NCBI GenBank assembly: GCA_963667575.2
Contig: CAXXHY010000025.1
Span: forward strand, 124,001 to 188,000
Direction: 5' to 3'
Length of the DNA stretch: 64,000 nt
Source of the DNA: G963665495 sp963667575
GTDB lineage: Bacteria > Desulfobacterota > Desulfovibrionia > Desulfovibrionales > Desulfovibrionaceae
Below the pieces are notes generated by a model. The model ran no database searches. It saw nothing but the letters and a program-made list of their open reading frames with translations, and was not told the origin of the DNA. Each line of letters begins with the position of its first letter. Positions within the stretch are counted from its first letter, which is position 1. The translations under genes and the position numbers were made by a program. Positions 18,810 to 26,742 of this stretch are shown in pieces.

Positions 18810-19859
18810 TCAATGGGCGCAACAGGAATCATTGTTATTGAAAATCAGGCCTGCAAAAAAATTGTCAAAGCTGTCGTCTCTTTCCTCGACCACAAATTCG
18901 TAGGACATCAGGCTCCTTCCACTATCCGCCTGCTTTACCCCGCGCAGATGGGCTTTCAGCGACAGTGATTGCCCGGACTTCGGATCGTAGAGGCAAAGAT
19001 CGCAGAGCATGGTGCTTTCCGGCGCTTTGGTGGATTTCACCAGCAACCCGCCCCGGCTGATGTTCATGCTCTGCCCCACGGCGTTGACAGAACTGCCGTT
19101 TTCCCATTGCAGCAGAACCGGAATATCCACTTCGAAACGCGGATCCCGGCGCATGTCTTCCTGATGCGTACAGACCGTATTTTTTCCCAGATTTTTGGCG
19201 CAGTACAAGGCCTTGTCCGCACGGTCCACCACATCGTGGAAGGTCTTGTCGGACAATTTGAATTCGGACACGCCAAAACTCATTGTCAGCAAATTTGTTT
19301 TGGAAGTTTCCTCTTCTATACGCTTGCGCATCCGCTCGGCCACCAGCATGCTTTCGGCCAGGGATGTGGCAGGCAGAATAAAGGCGAACTCTTCCCCGCC
19401 GTAGCGAATGCTGAAATCGGAGATCCGGCAACTGGCCAGCATGATCCTGGACAGCTCGGACAACACCTGGTCCCCGGCTTGGTGGCCATGCGTATCGTTA
19501 AATTGCTTGAAGTAATCGATATCCGCCATGATCAGGGCAAAGGGGGACGCCGTACGCTTGGCCCTGGAGAATTCCTTTTCCAGGGCGATGTTGTACAGCC
19601 GCCTGTTGCCGAGTCCGGTCAATTCGTCCTTGAAGGCCGAATTTTTCAGGGTATTGAGCTCGTTCCGGTCAATGAGTACGGGGTTCTCGATGAGCCGGGC
19701 GTCTTCGGTGATATAATAGGCGGCGCACACGAAATGTCCGGGATCGCAGCCCAGCCGTTTTGTCAGGGCCTTGTGAATGCGGGCGATCTTTTTTTCATGC
19801 ACCCCGGCCTCTTCCACTTCCACTTGTTTGTCCAATACATCGGCTAGCTGAAAGGCCAT
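18810..19859 (-). CDS. Diguanylate cyclase with C-terminal PilZ domain
   Basis: 349 residues. The first 70 are a short unrecognised sensory segment. The GGDEF domain (about 75-230) has an intact active site GGEEF (154-158). An RxxD inhibitory site (RISD, 145-148) lies exactly five residues before it, so the enzyme should make c-di-GMP and be product-inhibited. A PilZ domain follows (about 235-340) with RRDPR (237-241) and NISRGG (266-271), the c-di-GMP-binding motifs. The protein is cytosolic with no membrane helices. Position beside a CsgD-like regulator and fibre genes parallels the csgD-dgcC pairing in enterobacteria. The start has GGAGGAGC upstream. Confidence 0.9.
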   Translation of the reverse strand: MAFQLADVLDKQVEVEEAGVHEKKIARIHKALTKRLGCDPGHFVCAAYYITEDARLIENPVLIDRNELNTLKNSAFKDELTGLGNRRLYNIALEKEFSRAKRTASPFALIMADIDYFKQFNDTHGHQAGDQVLSELSRIMLASCRISDFSIRYGGEEFAFILPATSLAESMLVAERMRKRIEEETSKTNLLTMSFGVSEFKLSDKTFHDVVDRADKALYCAKNLGKNTVCTHQEDMRRDPRFEVDIPVLLQWENGSSVNAVGQSMNISRGGLLVKSTKAPESTMLCDLCLYDPKSGQSLSLKAHLRGVKQADSGRSLMSYEFVVEERDDSFDNFFAGLIFNNNDSCCAH

Positions 19860-19894
19860 AGCCAGCTCCTCCGTACCGTGCCTGTTCTTGAGTG

Positions 19895-19922
19895 ATTGCC
19901 TGCTGAATAATTGCCTGCTGAA
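19895..19922. repeat. 13-base tandem direct repeat upstream of the GGDEF-PilZ gene
   Basis: ATTGCCTGCTGAA occurs at 19895-19907 and again at 19910-19922, a 15-base period, 36 to 63 bases upstream of the cyclase start. It could be a regulator-binding site or a chance duplication. Confidence 0.6.
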
Positions 19923-19925
19923 AGG

Positions 19926-19962
19926 AAAAACCGCCAGGCCGGAGAGAACCGACCTGACGGTT
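19926..19962 (-). terminator. Terminator after the 186-residue secreted protein
   Basis: Ten-base stem with one mismatch (19929-19938 with 19953-19962), followed on the minus strand by five T residues (plus-strand A at 19926-19930). It ends the subunit operon just before the cyclase gene. Confidence 0.75.
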
Positions 19963-19967
19963 GCGCG

Positions 19968-20528
19968 TCAGTTTTCTGCTATAAAGGTGAGCCGCAGTTC
20001 TCCAACCGTGCGCCGTCCAGCTTCCGTCCACAAGGGAATGTTTTCCACTGAAACGCCGAAGTCATTACGGGTAATAGTACCGACTATACTCTTCGTGATA
20101 GAATAGGATACAGGATACTCCACGCCCGTTGTTCCCGAAGGGGCCGGAATCTTGTTCCCGTTCTGGTGAAGATACAATACCGGGTCTCCTTCCATGCTGG
20201 GGTTCGGAAACAATCCGCTGGAATTATTGTACAACCTTACGTAGCACTTAGTGGAAAAATTGGCCGAAGCCCTGAAGGAAAAGGATTGCTTCTCACAACT
20301 TCCGGTAACCACGCCTCCATTATTGCTCCAGGTAACCGGGAGCACCAGATCGCCGTTCACGGCCTGCATACCAGTCATCGCATCCTCAATGAACTCGATG
20401 GAATTGTAGCGTTCGATATCCAGTGTTACGGTGGCTTCCGAGGACCTGTTATCAGCATGGACAGTAACCGACGGTGCGATCAATCCAATCAGGCACACTA
20501 GCAGCAGCGCGTTCAGGATCGTCTTCAT
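19968..20528 (-). CDS. Secreted beta-rich protein, possible fibre subunit
   Basis: 186 residues with a signal peptide ending near VHA. The mature N-terminus carries SEATVTLDIERY (about 30-41), almost the same as the start of the neighbouring 148-residue protein. Both end with an L-x-L-T-F/I-I-A strand. Two cysteines (GSCEKQSF and STKCYVRL) could form a disulfide. The strand-rich pattern resembles fimbrial subunits that a PapD-like chaperone would bind. No database family was recognised. AGGAGG lies just upstream. It follows the 148-residue gene by about 60 bases, with a hairpin in the gap. Confidence 0.6.
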   Translation of the reverse strand: MKTILNALLLVCLIGLIAPSVTVHADNRSSEATVTLDIERYNSIEFIEDAMTGMQAVNGDLVLPVTWSNNGGVVTGSCEKQSFSFRASANFSTKCYVRLYNNSSGLFPNPSMEGDPVLYLHQNGNKIPAPSGTTGVEYPVSYSITKSIVGTITRNDFGVSVENIPLWTEAGRRTVGELRLTFIAEN

Positions 20529-20544
20529 GATACCTCCTGAATCA

Positions 20545-20575
20545 ACGGCCCGCCCCAGGTAGAGCGGGCCACTGA
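20545..20575 (-). promoter_or_regulatory. Intercistronic hairpin between the two small subunit genes
   Basis: GGCCCGC and GCGGGCC form a seven-base GC stem in the 60-base gap, with no T run. Such hairpins between major and minor subunit genes often protect or process mRNA. Here that is inference. Confidence 0.5.
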
Positions 20576-20588
20576 TGCTCTACGTTGC

Positions 20589-21035
20589 TTAAGGGGTAGG
20601 CGCGATGGTCAGGGTCAGCGTACCGGCGCCGTAATCGATGTCAGCGTCGTCAGCCATGTCCACGCCGGCAACGGCGAAGGCTTTGGTTTCGGAGATCGTG
20701 GTGCCGGGAGTGGTGGTTCCGAGGGCAACAGGCACACCGGTGATGTCGGTGCCACCGAAAGTATAGGTCCAGTCAGTCGGCCATGAGCCACTATCAAATT
20801 CCATGGACAGATCGCCGGCAAAGTTGGCGATTGCAGTGTAGTCAACGTCGACCGAAGCGCCTCCCGAGTTGGGATCGGTCACCGTCAGGTCGTAATTTTC
20901 TGCACCAATGTTGATTTCAGCATACTGCTCGATGTCAAGGGTGACAGTCGCGCTGTCAGTGTCCTTACCATTGATGGCGAAAGCGTTACCGGCGAGCAGA
21001 CCAAACACGACCATCAGAAGAATAAGCTTTTTCAT
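20589..21035 (-). CDS. Small secreted beta-rich protein, candidate major fibre subunit
   Basis: 148 residues starting at the ATG at 21035, which has AGGAG six bases upstream; a longer frame lacks such a site. The signal peptide ends at AFA (residue 20). The mature 128 residues are acidic, rich in Thr/Gly/Ala/Asp, and almost free of charged basic residues, Cys and His. They start with SATVTLDIEQY (28-38) and end LTLTIAPTP. This composition resembles self-assembling fimbrial or S-layer-like subunits. The near-identical N-terminal motif in the next gene points to duplication. Which subunit is the most abundant cannot be known from sequence; small size and strong ribosome site suggest this one. 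Confidence 0.6.
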   Translation of the reverse strand: MKKLILLMVVFGLLAGNAFAINGKDTDSATVTLDIEQYAEINIGAENYDLTVTDPNSGGASVDVDYTAIANFAGDLSMEFDSGSWPTDWTYTFGGTDITGVPVALGTTTPGTTISETKAFAVAGVDMADDADIDYGAGTLTLTIAPTP

Positions 21036-21154
21036 GTTCTTTCTCCTAAAAGAATGTTTCTGTACCCGACCGGTTTCACGACTCGCTCCCCCTTTTCCCA
21101 TTCGTGACCAATTTGAGGAAAAGATCTCGACGCTTTTCGGGTTATGTGGTAACT

Positions 21155-21204
21155 CGCAGGTCATAGACTGTTTCTTGTATCTGGCGTCTGGCGACCGACC
21201 TGCG
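21155..21204. promoter_or_regulatory. Structured intergenic segment between fibre genes
   Basis: CGCAGGTC (21155-21162) and GACCTGCG (21197-21204) pair perfectly around a 34-base loop. It lies between the 316-residue and 148-residue genes, so on the minus strand it would be in the leader of the small subunit message. On the plus strand it would be part of a possible small RNA ended by the terminator at 21226. Confidence 0.45.
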
Positions 21205-21225
21205 GGAGTCGCCTTGCCAGGACCC

Positions 21226-21265
21226 GGGAGTTCGGGGTGGGTCAGACCCCGGACTCCCTTTTTTT
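21226..21265 (+). terminator. Plus-oriented terminator with no upstream plus-strand gene
   Basis: A 13-base stem with one G-T pair (21226-21238 with 21246-21258), seven-base loop, then seven T residues. The T run is on the plus side, yet all coding genes here are on minus. A second palindrome, TTTTGGCCT-C-AGGCCAAAA, follows directly to about 21279. Confidence 0.75.
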
Positions 21266-21281
21266 GGCCTCAGGCCAAAAT

Positions 21282-22232
21282 TTATTGCCAAACGGGCTGC
21301 GCCGTCACATTCAGATTCCCGTGGTAGTGCCCTGCCGGAATATCCAGGGAAACCTTGATGCGTCCTGCAGTATGCAGCCTGGTCTCTCCCTTTTTCACCC
21401 GCACCCGTACGACGTACTTCCCCAACCGGCCGTTCTTGGCAGCCACCCTGGCCCACCTTTCCTCCGGGGAAAGGGCTATGCAGGTGATGTTCTGCGGAAC
21501 AAAGGCCGTATCGTCCTTGTCGTTCACCAGGGGCGACAAGGCCACCTGCAATTCGATATCCCTGCGGTTGGTTTTCGTCACAATGGGCAGCGTGTTTCTG
21601 GATAAAATATCCCCGGGCGCCTCGGCCACGAACTGCAGCGGTCCCTTGTCGAGATTCACCTCGACAAAGCCTTCCACCTTGAGCTCGTATTTGATTACAG
21701 GACCGGGAATCTGCATGCCCCCCTGCGGTCCCATGTAAAACTGCACAAGACCATAATAGGATCCAGGGTCCACGCTCCAGGGAATCCAGGCCCCCAATGT
21801 GACACGATTCACCTCAACTGGATTCTGCACCGGTTGCCCCTGCGCAATGAGGATTCTGTGTCCGGCTTCCATTCCACCGCCACCGTATCCGCGTCCAGGA
21901 TTATAGGGATCGTTGGTGGGTGAGATAAAAATTCTCGCACCTTCGATTCTTTTTCCCCAACTGTTGGTAGGAGTTGTTGCAACGCATGAAATAGACCAGG
22001 GAACCCAGCTGCTCACAGCTATGCCAATGGGTGAGCTGCTGCTGTAGTTCTCATGATCTGTGGTGTTGTCTATCAATGCGTAACTCCTGTTCACATCCAT
22101 TAAAAATGTATTTCTACGTACATTTTCATCATTATGATTACCTGAAAAGGCGAAACTGCTGGACATCATCAACATACTGATAACCATAAATAAAATTACT
22201 ATATTCTTTATAGATATACTTTTCGACATCAT
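21282..22232 (-). CDS. Larger secreted protein, candidate fibre tip or anchor subunit
   Basis: About 316 residues starting at MMSKS, where a clear signal peptide begins (hydrophobic core VILFMVISMLMM, end near SFA). The N-terminal part is rich in Asn/Ser/Gly/Tyr and contains a GRGYGGGG stretch. The C-terminal half is strand-rich and ends IPAGHYHGNLNVTAQPVW, a closing-strand pattern like that of fimbrial and spore-coat-U type subunits. No family was recognised. Its size relative to the next two proteins suggests a tip, adhesin or base protein. It is first in the minus-strand subunit operon. The ribosome site is weak (CTGGAAAT). Confidence 0.55.
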   Translation of the reverse strand: MMSKSISIKNIVILFMVISMLMMSSSFAFSGNHNDENVRRNTFLMDVNRSYALIDNTTDHENYSSSSPIGIAVSSWVPWSISCVATTPTNSWGKRIEGARIFISPTNDPYNPGRGYGGGGMEAGHRILIAQGQPVQNPVEVNRVTLGAWIPWSVDPGSYYGLVQFYMGPQGGMQIPGPVIKYELKVEGFVEVNLDKGPLQFVAEAPGDILSRNTLPIVTKTNRRDIELQVALSPLVNDKDDTAFVPQNITCIALSPEERWARVAAKNGRLGKYVVRVRVKKGETRLHTAGRIKVSLDIPAGHYHGNLNVTAQPVWQ

Positions 22233-22388
22233 GTAATTTCCAGAGCCTGCTGTTTCGCAATCCACCGTTCTGTTGTACGAGAAAGTATTCGGCATTGGCA
22301 TTTTCAACAACCACCTTTCAGTTGATTTTTTCCTTGCGACCAGTAGTCTCTGATTTGGAACAAAGGTACCAGTCCTCATAAATCCCAT

Positions 22389-22999
22389 GTACTACTTTGG
22401 TACGAGTCAGGATAACCCTACAAAAGTACACTTTCATCAGGATTAAAACACACCAAAATGCTGCTAGAATACAGTACATTGTCCATCATTTGCATATTCC
22501 AGTCTTTTTTTACTCTTCAATAACCTCAATATGCAAATCCATCCATATGTTGTTTTCAGAATACACCATTAGAAATATATGTGCGTGAACCATTTATGAC
22601 AGTATCAGTTTTGACTGTGCTGAATACAAAAAATTTTTCTGTTGTACGACCATACAGACCTGACAAAAACAGTATGAAAATGCCAACTCTTCCCCCCTGC
22701 TCTTCTGGCTGCGGCCCCCCAGAGATTTTCCTCTCACCTGCCAAAATCTGCCGCTGACCCCTTTTTTTCCACTTTCCGACAAAAACGATTTGAAAATGGC
22801 CACAGTCGGGGTATAACATCCGCATAGATTTTTGATTTCCTGAAAATCAACATACACGGCTCTGTTCCGTCTTTCCGGCAGCTTTACCGGAAAATATCCC
22901 AGGCGAAGCTCTCTCAGTTACTGCTCCTTCCTCACTTCATCCTGTAGCGCCTGTCTTATGGATCGAGCCGCAAGCACCAACCTATTTCGGAGGTATTGC
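22389..22999. other. Intergenic region between the fibre locus and PFOR
   Basis: About 600 bases without a convincing gene. The left part is AT-rich and should hold the promoter of the subunit operon. It includes CCCTACAAAA at 22416-22425, a ten-base string also found upstream of the CsgD-like gene. The right part holds the PFOR promoter and a leader of about 180 bases. Confidence 0.55.
22790..22817 (+). promoter_or_regulatory. Predicted sigma70-type promoter for PFOR
   Basis: TTGAAA (22790-22795), a 16-base spacer and TATAAC (22812-22817). It is 183 bases upstream of the PFOR start and in the right orientation. Confidence 0.6.
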
Positions 23000-25900
23000 A
23001 TGAGCAGCAAGATGAAAACCATGGACGGAAACCAGGCGGCCGCGTATGTGGCGTACGCCATGAGCGAAATCGCCGCGATCTACCCGATCACCCCTTCATC
23101 GCCCATGGCCGAACATGCTGATGAATGGTCCGTTGCAGGGGTAAAAAACATTTTCGACCAGACCCTGCAGGTTTGGGAAATGCAGTCCGAAGCAGGAGCG
23201 GCCGCAGCCATGCACGGTTCCCTGGCGGCCGGTTCGCTGACCAGCACCTTCACGGCTTCCCAGGGACTGTTGCTGATGATCCCCAACATGTACAAAATCT
23301 CCGGCGAGCTCCTGCCCGGCGTTTTTCATGTGGCGGCGCGCGCCCTGGCCGCACAGGCTCTGTCCATCTTCGGCGACCACGGCGACGTCATGGCCTGCCG
23401 GCAGACCGGCTTCGCCATGCTCGCGTCCACGTCCGTACAGGAAGCCCAGGACCTGGCCCTGGTGGCCCACCTGGCCGCCATCGAAGGCAGCGTCCCCTTT
23501 GTGCATTTCTTTGACGGATTCCGTACGTCCCATGAAGTGCAAAAAATCGAAGTCATCGACTACGCGGACATGAAAGCCCTGGTGAACTGGGAAAAAATCA
23601 AGGAATTCAAGGCACGCTCCATGAATCCGGAGCATCCGCACATTCGCGGCACAGCCCAGAATCCGGACGTCTATTATCAGAACCGCGTGGCAGCCAATCC
23701 GTATTACATCGCCCTGCCCAACATCGTGGCCCAGAGCATGCGCAAGGTCAGCGAGCTCACCGGCCGGACCTACAACCTTTTCGATTACGTGGGCGATCCG
23801 GAAGCGGACCGCATCATCATTGCCATGGGCTCCAGTTGCGAGACCATCGAGGAAACCGTCAACCACCTCAACGCCCAGGGACAGGGCGTGGGCCTGCTCA
23901 AGGTCCGGCTCTATCGTCCGTTCGACGCCAAGGCTCTGCTGGCTGCCATTCCGGCCACGGCGCAGACCATCACCGTGCTCGAACGCAACCTCGAACACGG
24001 CGCACAGGGCGAGCCGCTCTACCTGGACGTCTGTTCGGCCTTTCATGAAAAAGGGGAGAATCCCGTACTGCTCAACGGCGCCTACGGCCTGGGCTCCAAG
24101 GAATTCACCCCGAACATGGTCAAGGCCGTGTACGACAACATGCGCGCGGTTGGCCCCAGGAGCCATTTCCATGTGGGCATCCGCGACGACGTGACCTTTA
24201 CCTCCCTGGAAGTGGGCGATGCTCTGGACACCACCCCCAAAGGCACCATTCAATGCAAATTCTGGGGATTCGGTTCGGACGGCACCGTGGGCGCCAACAA
24301 GTCCGCCATCAAGCTCATCGGCGACAACACGGACATGTACGCCCAGGGCTACTTTGCCTATGACTCCAAAAAATCCGGCGGCGTCACCATCTCGCACCTG
24401 CGTTTCGGCACCAGCCCCATCCAGTCCACCTATCTCATCCAGAGCGCGGACTATGTGGCCTGCCACAAATCCGGCTACGTGCACCTCTACGACATCCTGG
24501 ACGGCATCAAGAACGGCGGTACGTTCCTGCTCAATTCGCACTGGAGCCTGGAAGACATGGAAACCGAGCTGCCTGCCCGGATGCGCCGGACAATCGCACG
24601 CAAAAAGTTGAAATTCTTCAATATCAATGCGGAAGTCATTGCCAATGAAGTGGGCCTGGGCTGGCGGATCAACATGATCATGCAGACCGCCTTCTTCAAA
24701 CTTTCCAACGTCATGCCCTATCAGCAGGCCATCGACCTGCTCAAGGATTCCATCCGCACCATGTACGGACGCAAGGGCGACAAGATCGTCAACATGAACA
24801 TCGCGGCCGTGGACAAGACCGTGGCAGGCCTGGTGGAAGTGAACTATCCGGACTCCTGGGCACAGCTGGCCAATGATCCGGCAATCGTCCGCGACGAGCC
24901 CGCATTCATGACCGACGTGGCCCGTCCCATGCTCGAACAGCGCGGGGATATCCTGCCTGTCAGCGCCTTCGAACCTGACGGACGCTTCCCTGTTGGCACC
25001 AGCCAGTACGAAAAGCGCGGTGTCGCGCTGGCCACGCCGCACTGGATCGCGGAAAACTGCATCCAGTGCAACCAGTGCGCGTTCGTTTGCCCGCACTCGG
25101 CTTTGCGCGCGGTGCTTTCCACTGACGAAGAGCTGAAAAACGCGCCGGCCAGTTTCAAGACCATCGACGCAGTGGGCAAGGAACTCAAGGGGATGCACTT
25201 CCGGCTCCAGGTAAACACCATGGACTGCATGGGCTGCGGCAACTGCGCGGACATCTGCCCGGCCAAGGAAAAGGCCCTGGTCATGAAAGCCCTGGATACG
25301 CAAATGCCCGAACAGGTGCCCAACTTCGAATTCAGCCAGACCGTCACCTACAAGGATGACATCCTGAAACGTGACAGCGTCAAGGGCAGCCAGTTCCACC
25401 AGTCCCTGTTCGAATTCTCGGGCGCATGCGCGGGTTGCGGTGAAACTCCGTACGTCAAAGTGCTCACCCAACTGTTCGGCGAACGCATGGTCATTGCCAA
25501 TGCCACGGGTTGTTCGTCCATCTGGGGCGCTTCGGCACCTTCCATGCCCTACACCACCAACAAGATCGGACACGGCCCGGTCTGGGGCAATTCGTTGTTC
25601 GAGGATGCGGCCGAATACGGCTACGGCATGAGCCTGGCGCTGAACCGCCGGCGCGACAAACTGGCCGACCTGATGAAGGTAGCCGCTGACAGCATCGACA
25701 CGGACATCCCGGCCGAACTCAAAAAGGCCATGAAAGCCTGGCTGGATGGCAAGGACGATGCCGCGGCCTCCAGCGAGCACGGCAACAGGATAAAGGACAT
25801 CCTCTCCTGCACGGCTTGCAAGACACCGTTGATGGAAGAAATCGAATCCATGGCCGACCTGCTGGTCAAGAAATCGGTCTGGTGCTTCGGCGGCGACGGC

Positions 25901-26659
25901 TGGGCCTATGACATCGGATTCGGCGGCCTGGACCATGTTCTGGCCCAGGGGCACGACATCAACGTATTTGTCATGGATACGGAGGTCTATTCCAACACGG
26001 GCGGACAGGCTTCCAAGGCGACCCCCGCCGGAGCGGTGGCGCAGTTCGCCTCTTCCGGCAAAAAGACCGGCAAAAAGGACATGGGCATGATCGCCATGTC
26101 CTACGGGTACATCTACGTGGCCTCGGTCTCCATGGGGGCCAACAAGCAGCAGATGCTCAAAGCCTTTGCAGAGGCAGAAGCCTATCCCGGTCCGTCCCTG
26201 ATTCTGGCGTACGCGCCCTGTATCAACCAGGGGCTGCGCAAGGGCATGGGCAAGAGTCAGGAAGAGGAAAAACTGGCCGTGCAGTCCGGCTACTGGCCGC
26301 TGTACCGCTACAATCCGCAGCTTACCGAGGAAGGCAAGAATCCGTTCACCCTCGAAAACAAGGAACCCGACGGCACCCTGCAGGAATTCCTCAGTGGGGA
26401 AAACCGCTACGCCCAGCTGGAAAAACGCTTTCCTGAACAATCAAAACTGCTGCGCGAACTCATCGAGCAGGATGTCTGGCGGCGTTACCACGCTTACAAA
26501 TACCTGGCCGAGGCCGACTATTCGACCCGCACCACGGGCAGTTCCAAGCCTGCGGACTCCCCGACAGGGAAAGGCAACGGCTGCACCATGGCGGCCACTG
26601 CCGAACACGACAGGCCCAAAGATTCGCATGAATGCGATGAAAACCGCGGCAAAAAATAG
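23000..26659 (+). CDS. por: Pyruvate:ferredoxin oxidoreductase, single-chain
   Basis: 1,219 residues starting at the ATG at 23000 (GGAGG six bases upstream). It oxidises pyruvate with CoA to acetyl-CoA and CO2, reducing ferredoxin or flavodoxin. Domain I begins with YPITPSSPMAEHADEW. Two ferredoxin-type clusters bind at CIQCNQC (from residue 687) and CMGCGNC (from 743). The proximal cluster uses CAGC (810 and 813) with later cysteines. The thiamine site shows GGDGWAYDIGFGG. The C-terminal tail has cysteines at 1195 and 1212, the same numbers as the disulfide pair of the oxygen-tolerant D. africanus enzyme. It is a central enzyme of lactate and pyruvate catabolism in sulfate reducers. Confidence 0.96.
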   Translation: MSSKMKTMDGNQAAAYVAYAMSEIAAIYPITPSSPMAEHADEWSVAGVKNIFDQTLQVWEMQSEAGAAAAMHGSLAAGSLTSTFTASQGLLLMIPNMYKISGELLPGVFHVAARALAAQALSIFGDHGDVMACRQTGFAMLASTSVQEAQDLALVAHLAAIEGSVPFVHFFDGFRTSHEVQKIEVIDYADMKALVNWEKIKEFKARSMNPEHPHIRGTAQNPDVYYQNRVAANPYYIALPNIVAQSMRKVSELTGRTYNLFDYVGDPEADRIIIAMGSSCETIEETVNHLNAQGQGVGLLKVRLYRPFDAKALLAAIPATAQTITVLERNLEHGAQGEPLYLDVCSAFHEKGENPVLLNGAYGLGSKEFTPNMVKAVYDNMRAVGPRSHFHVGIRDDVTFTSLEVGDALDTTPKGTIQCKFWGFGSDGTVGANKSAIKLIGDNTDMYAQGYFAYDSKKSGGVTISHLRFGTSPIQSTYLIQSADYVACHKSGYVHLYDILDGIKNGGTFLLNSHWSLEDMETELPARMRRTIARKKLKFFNINAEVIANEVGLGWRINMIMQTAFFKLSNVMPYQQAIDLLKDSIRTMYGRKGDKIVNMNIAAVDKTVAGLVEVNYPDSWAQLANDPAIVRDEPAFMTDVARPMLEQRGDILPVSAFEPDGRFPVGTSQYEKRGVALATPHWIAENCIQCNQCAFVCPHSALRAVLSTDEELKNAPASFKTIDAVGKELKGMHFRLQVNTMDCMGCGNCADICPAKEKALVMKALDTQMPEQVPNFEFSQTVTYKDDILKRDSVKGSQFHQSLFEFSGACAGCGETPYVKVLTQLFGERMVIANATGCSSIWGASAPSMPYTTNKIGHGPVWGNSLFEDAAEYGYGMSLALNRRRDKLADLMKVAADSIDTDIPAELKKAMKAWLDGKDDAAASSEHGNRIKDILSCTACKTPLMEEIESMADLLVKKSVWCFGGDGWAYDIGFGGLDHVLAQGHDINVFVMDTEVYSNTGGQASKATPAGAVAQFASSGKKTGKKDMGMIAMSYGYIYVASVSMGANKQQMLKAFAEAEAYPGPSLILAYAPCINQGLRKGMGKSQEEEKLAVQSGYWPLYRYNPQLTEEGKNPFTLENKEPDGTLQEFLSGENRYAQLEKRFPEQSKLLRELIEQDVWRRYHAYKYLAEADYSTRTTGSSKPADSPTGKGNGCTMAATAEHDRPKDSHECDENRGKK

Positions 26660-26685
26660 CCGCATCGCCTGACACAACCAACAAA

Positions 26686-26710
26686 GGGCGGCTTTCGGGC
26701 CGCCCTTTTT
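26686..26710 (+). terminator. Rho-independent terminator after PFOR
   Basis: Seven-base GC stem (26686-26692 with 26699-26705), six-base loop and five T residues, starting 27 bases after the PFOR stop. Confidence 0.88.
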
Positions 26711-26742
26711 CAGTTCATGATATTGTGCTCGGAGTTCCGGCC

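Noticed and set aside
22556..22857. Two short minus-strand frames upstream of PFOR
   Set aside because: They have no ribosome site, overlap each other in different frames, and cover the PFOR promoter.
23096..26440. A very long open frame on the minus strand opposite PFOR
   Set aside because: It is a shadow of the GC-rich PFOR codons, has a His- and Val-rich composition without any recognisable motif, and PFOR is certain.
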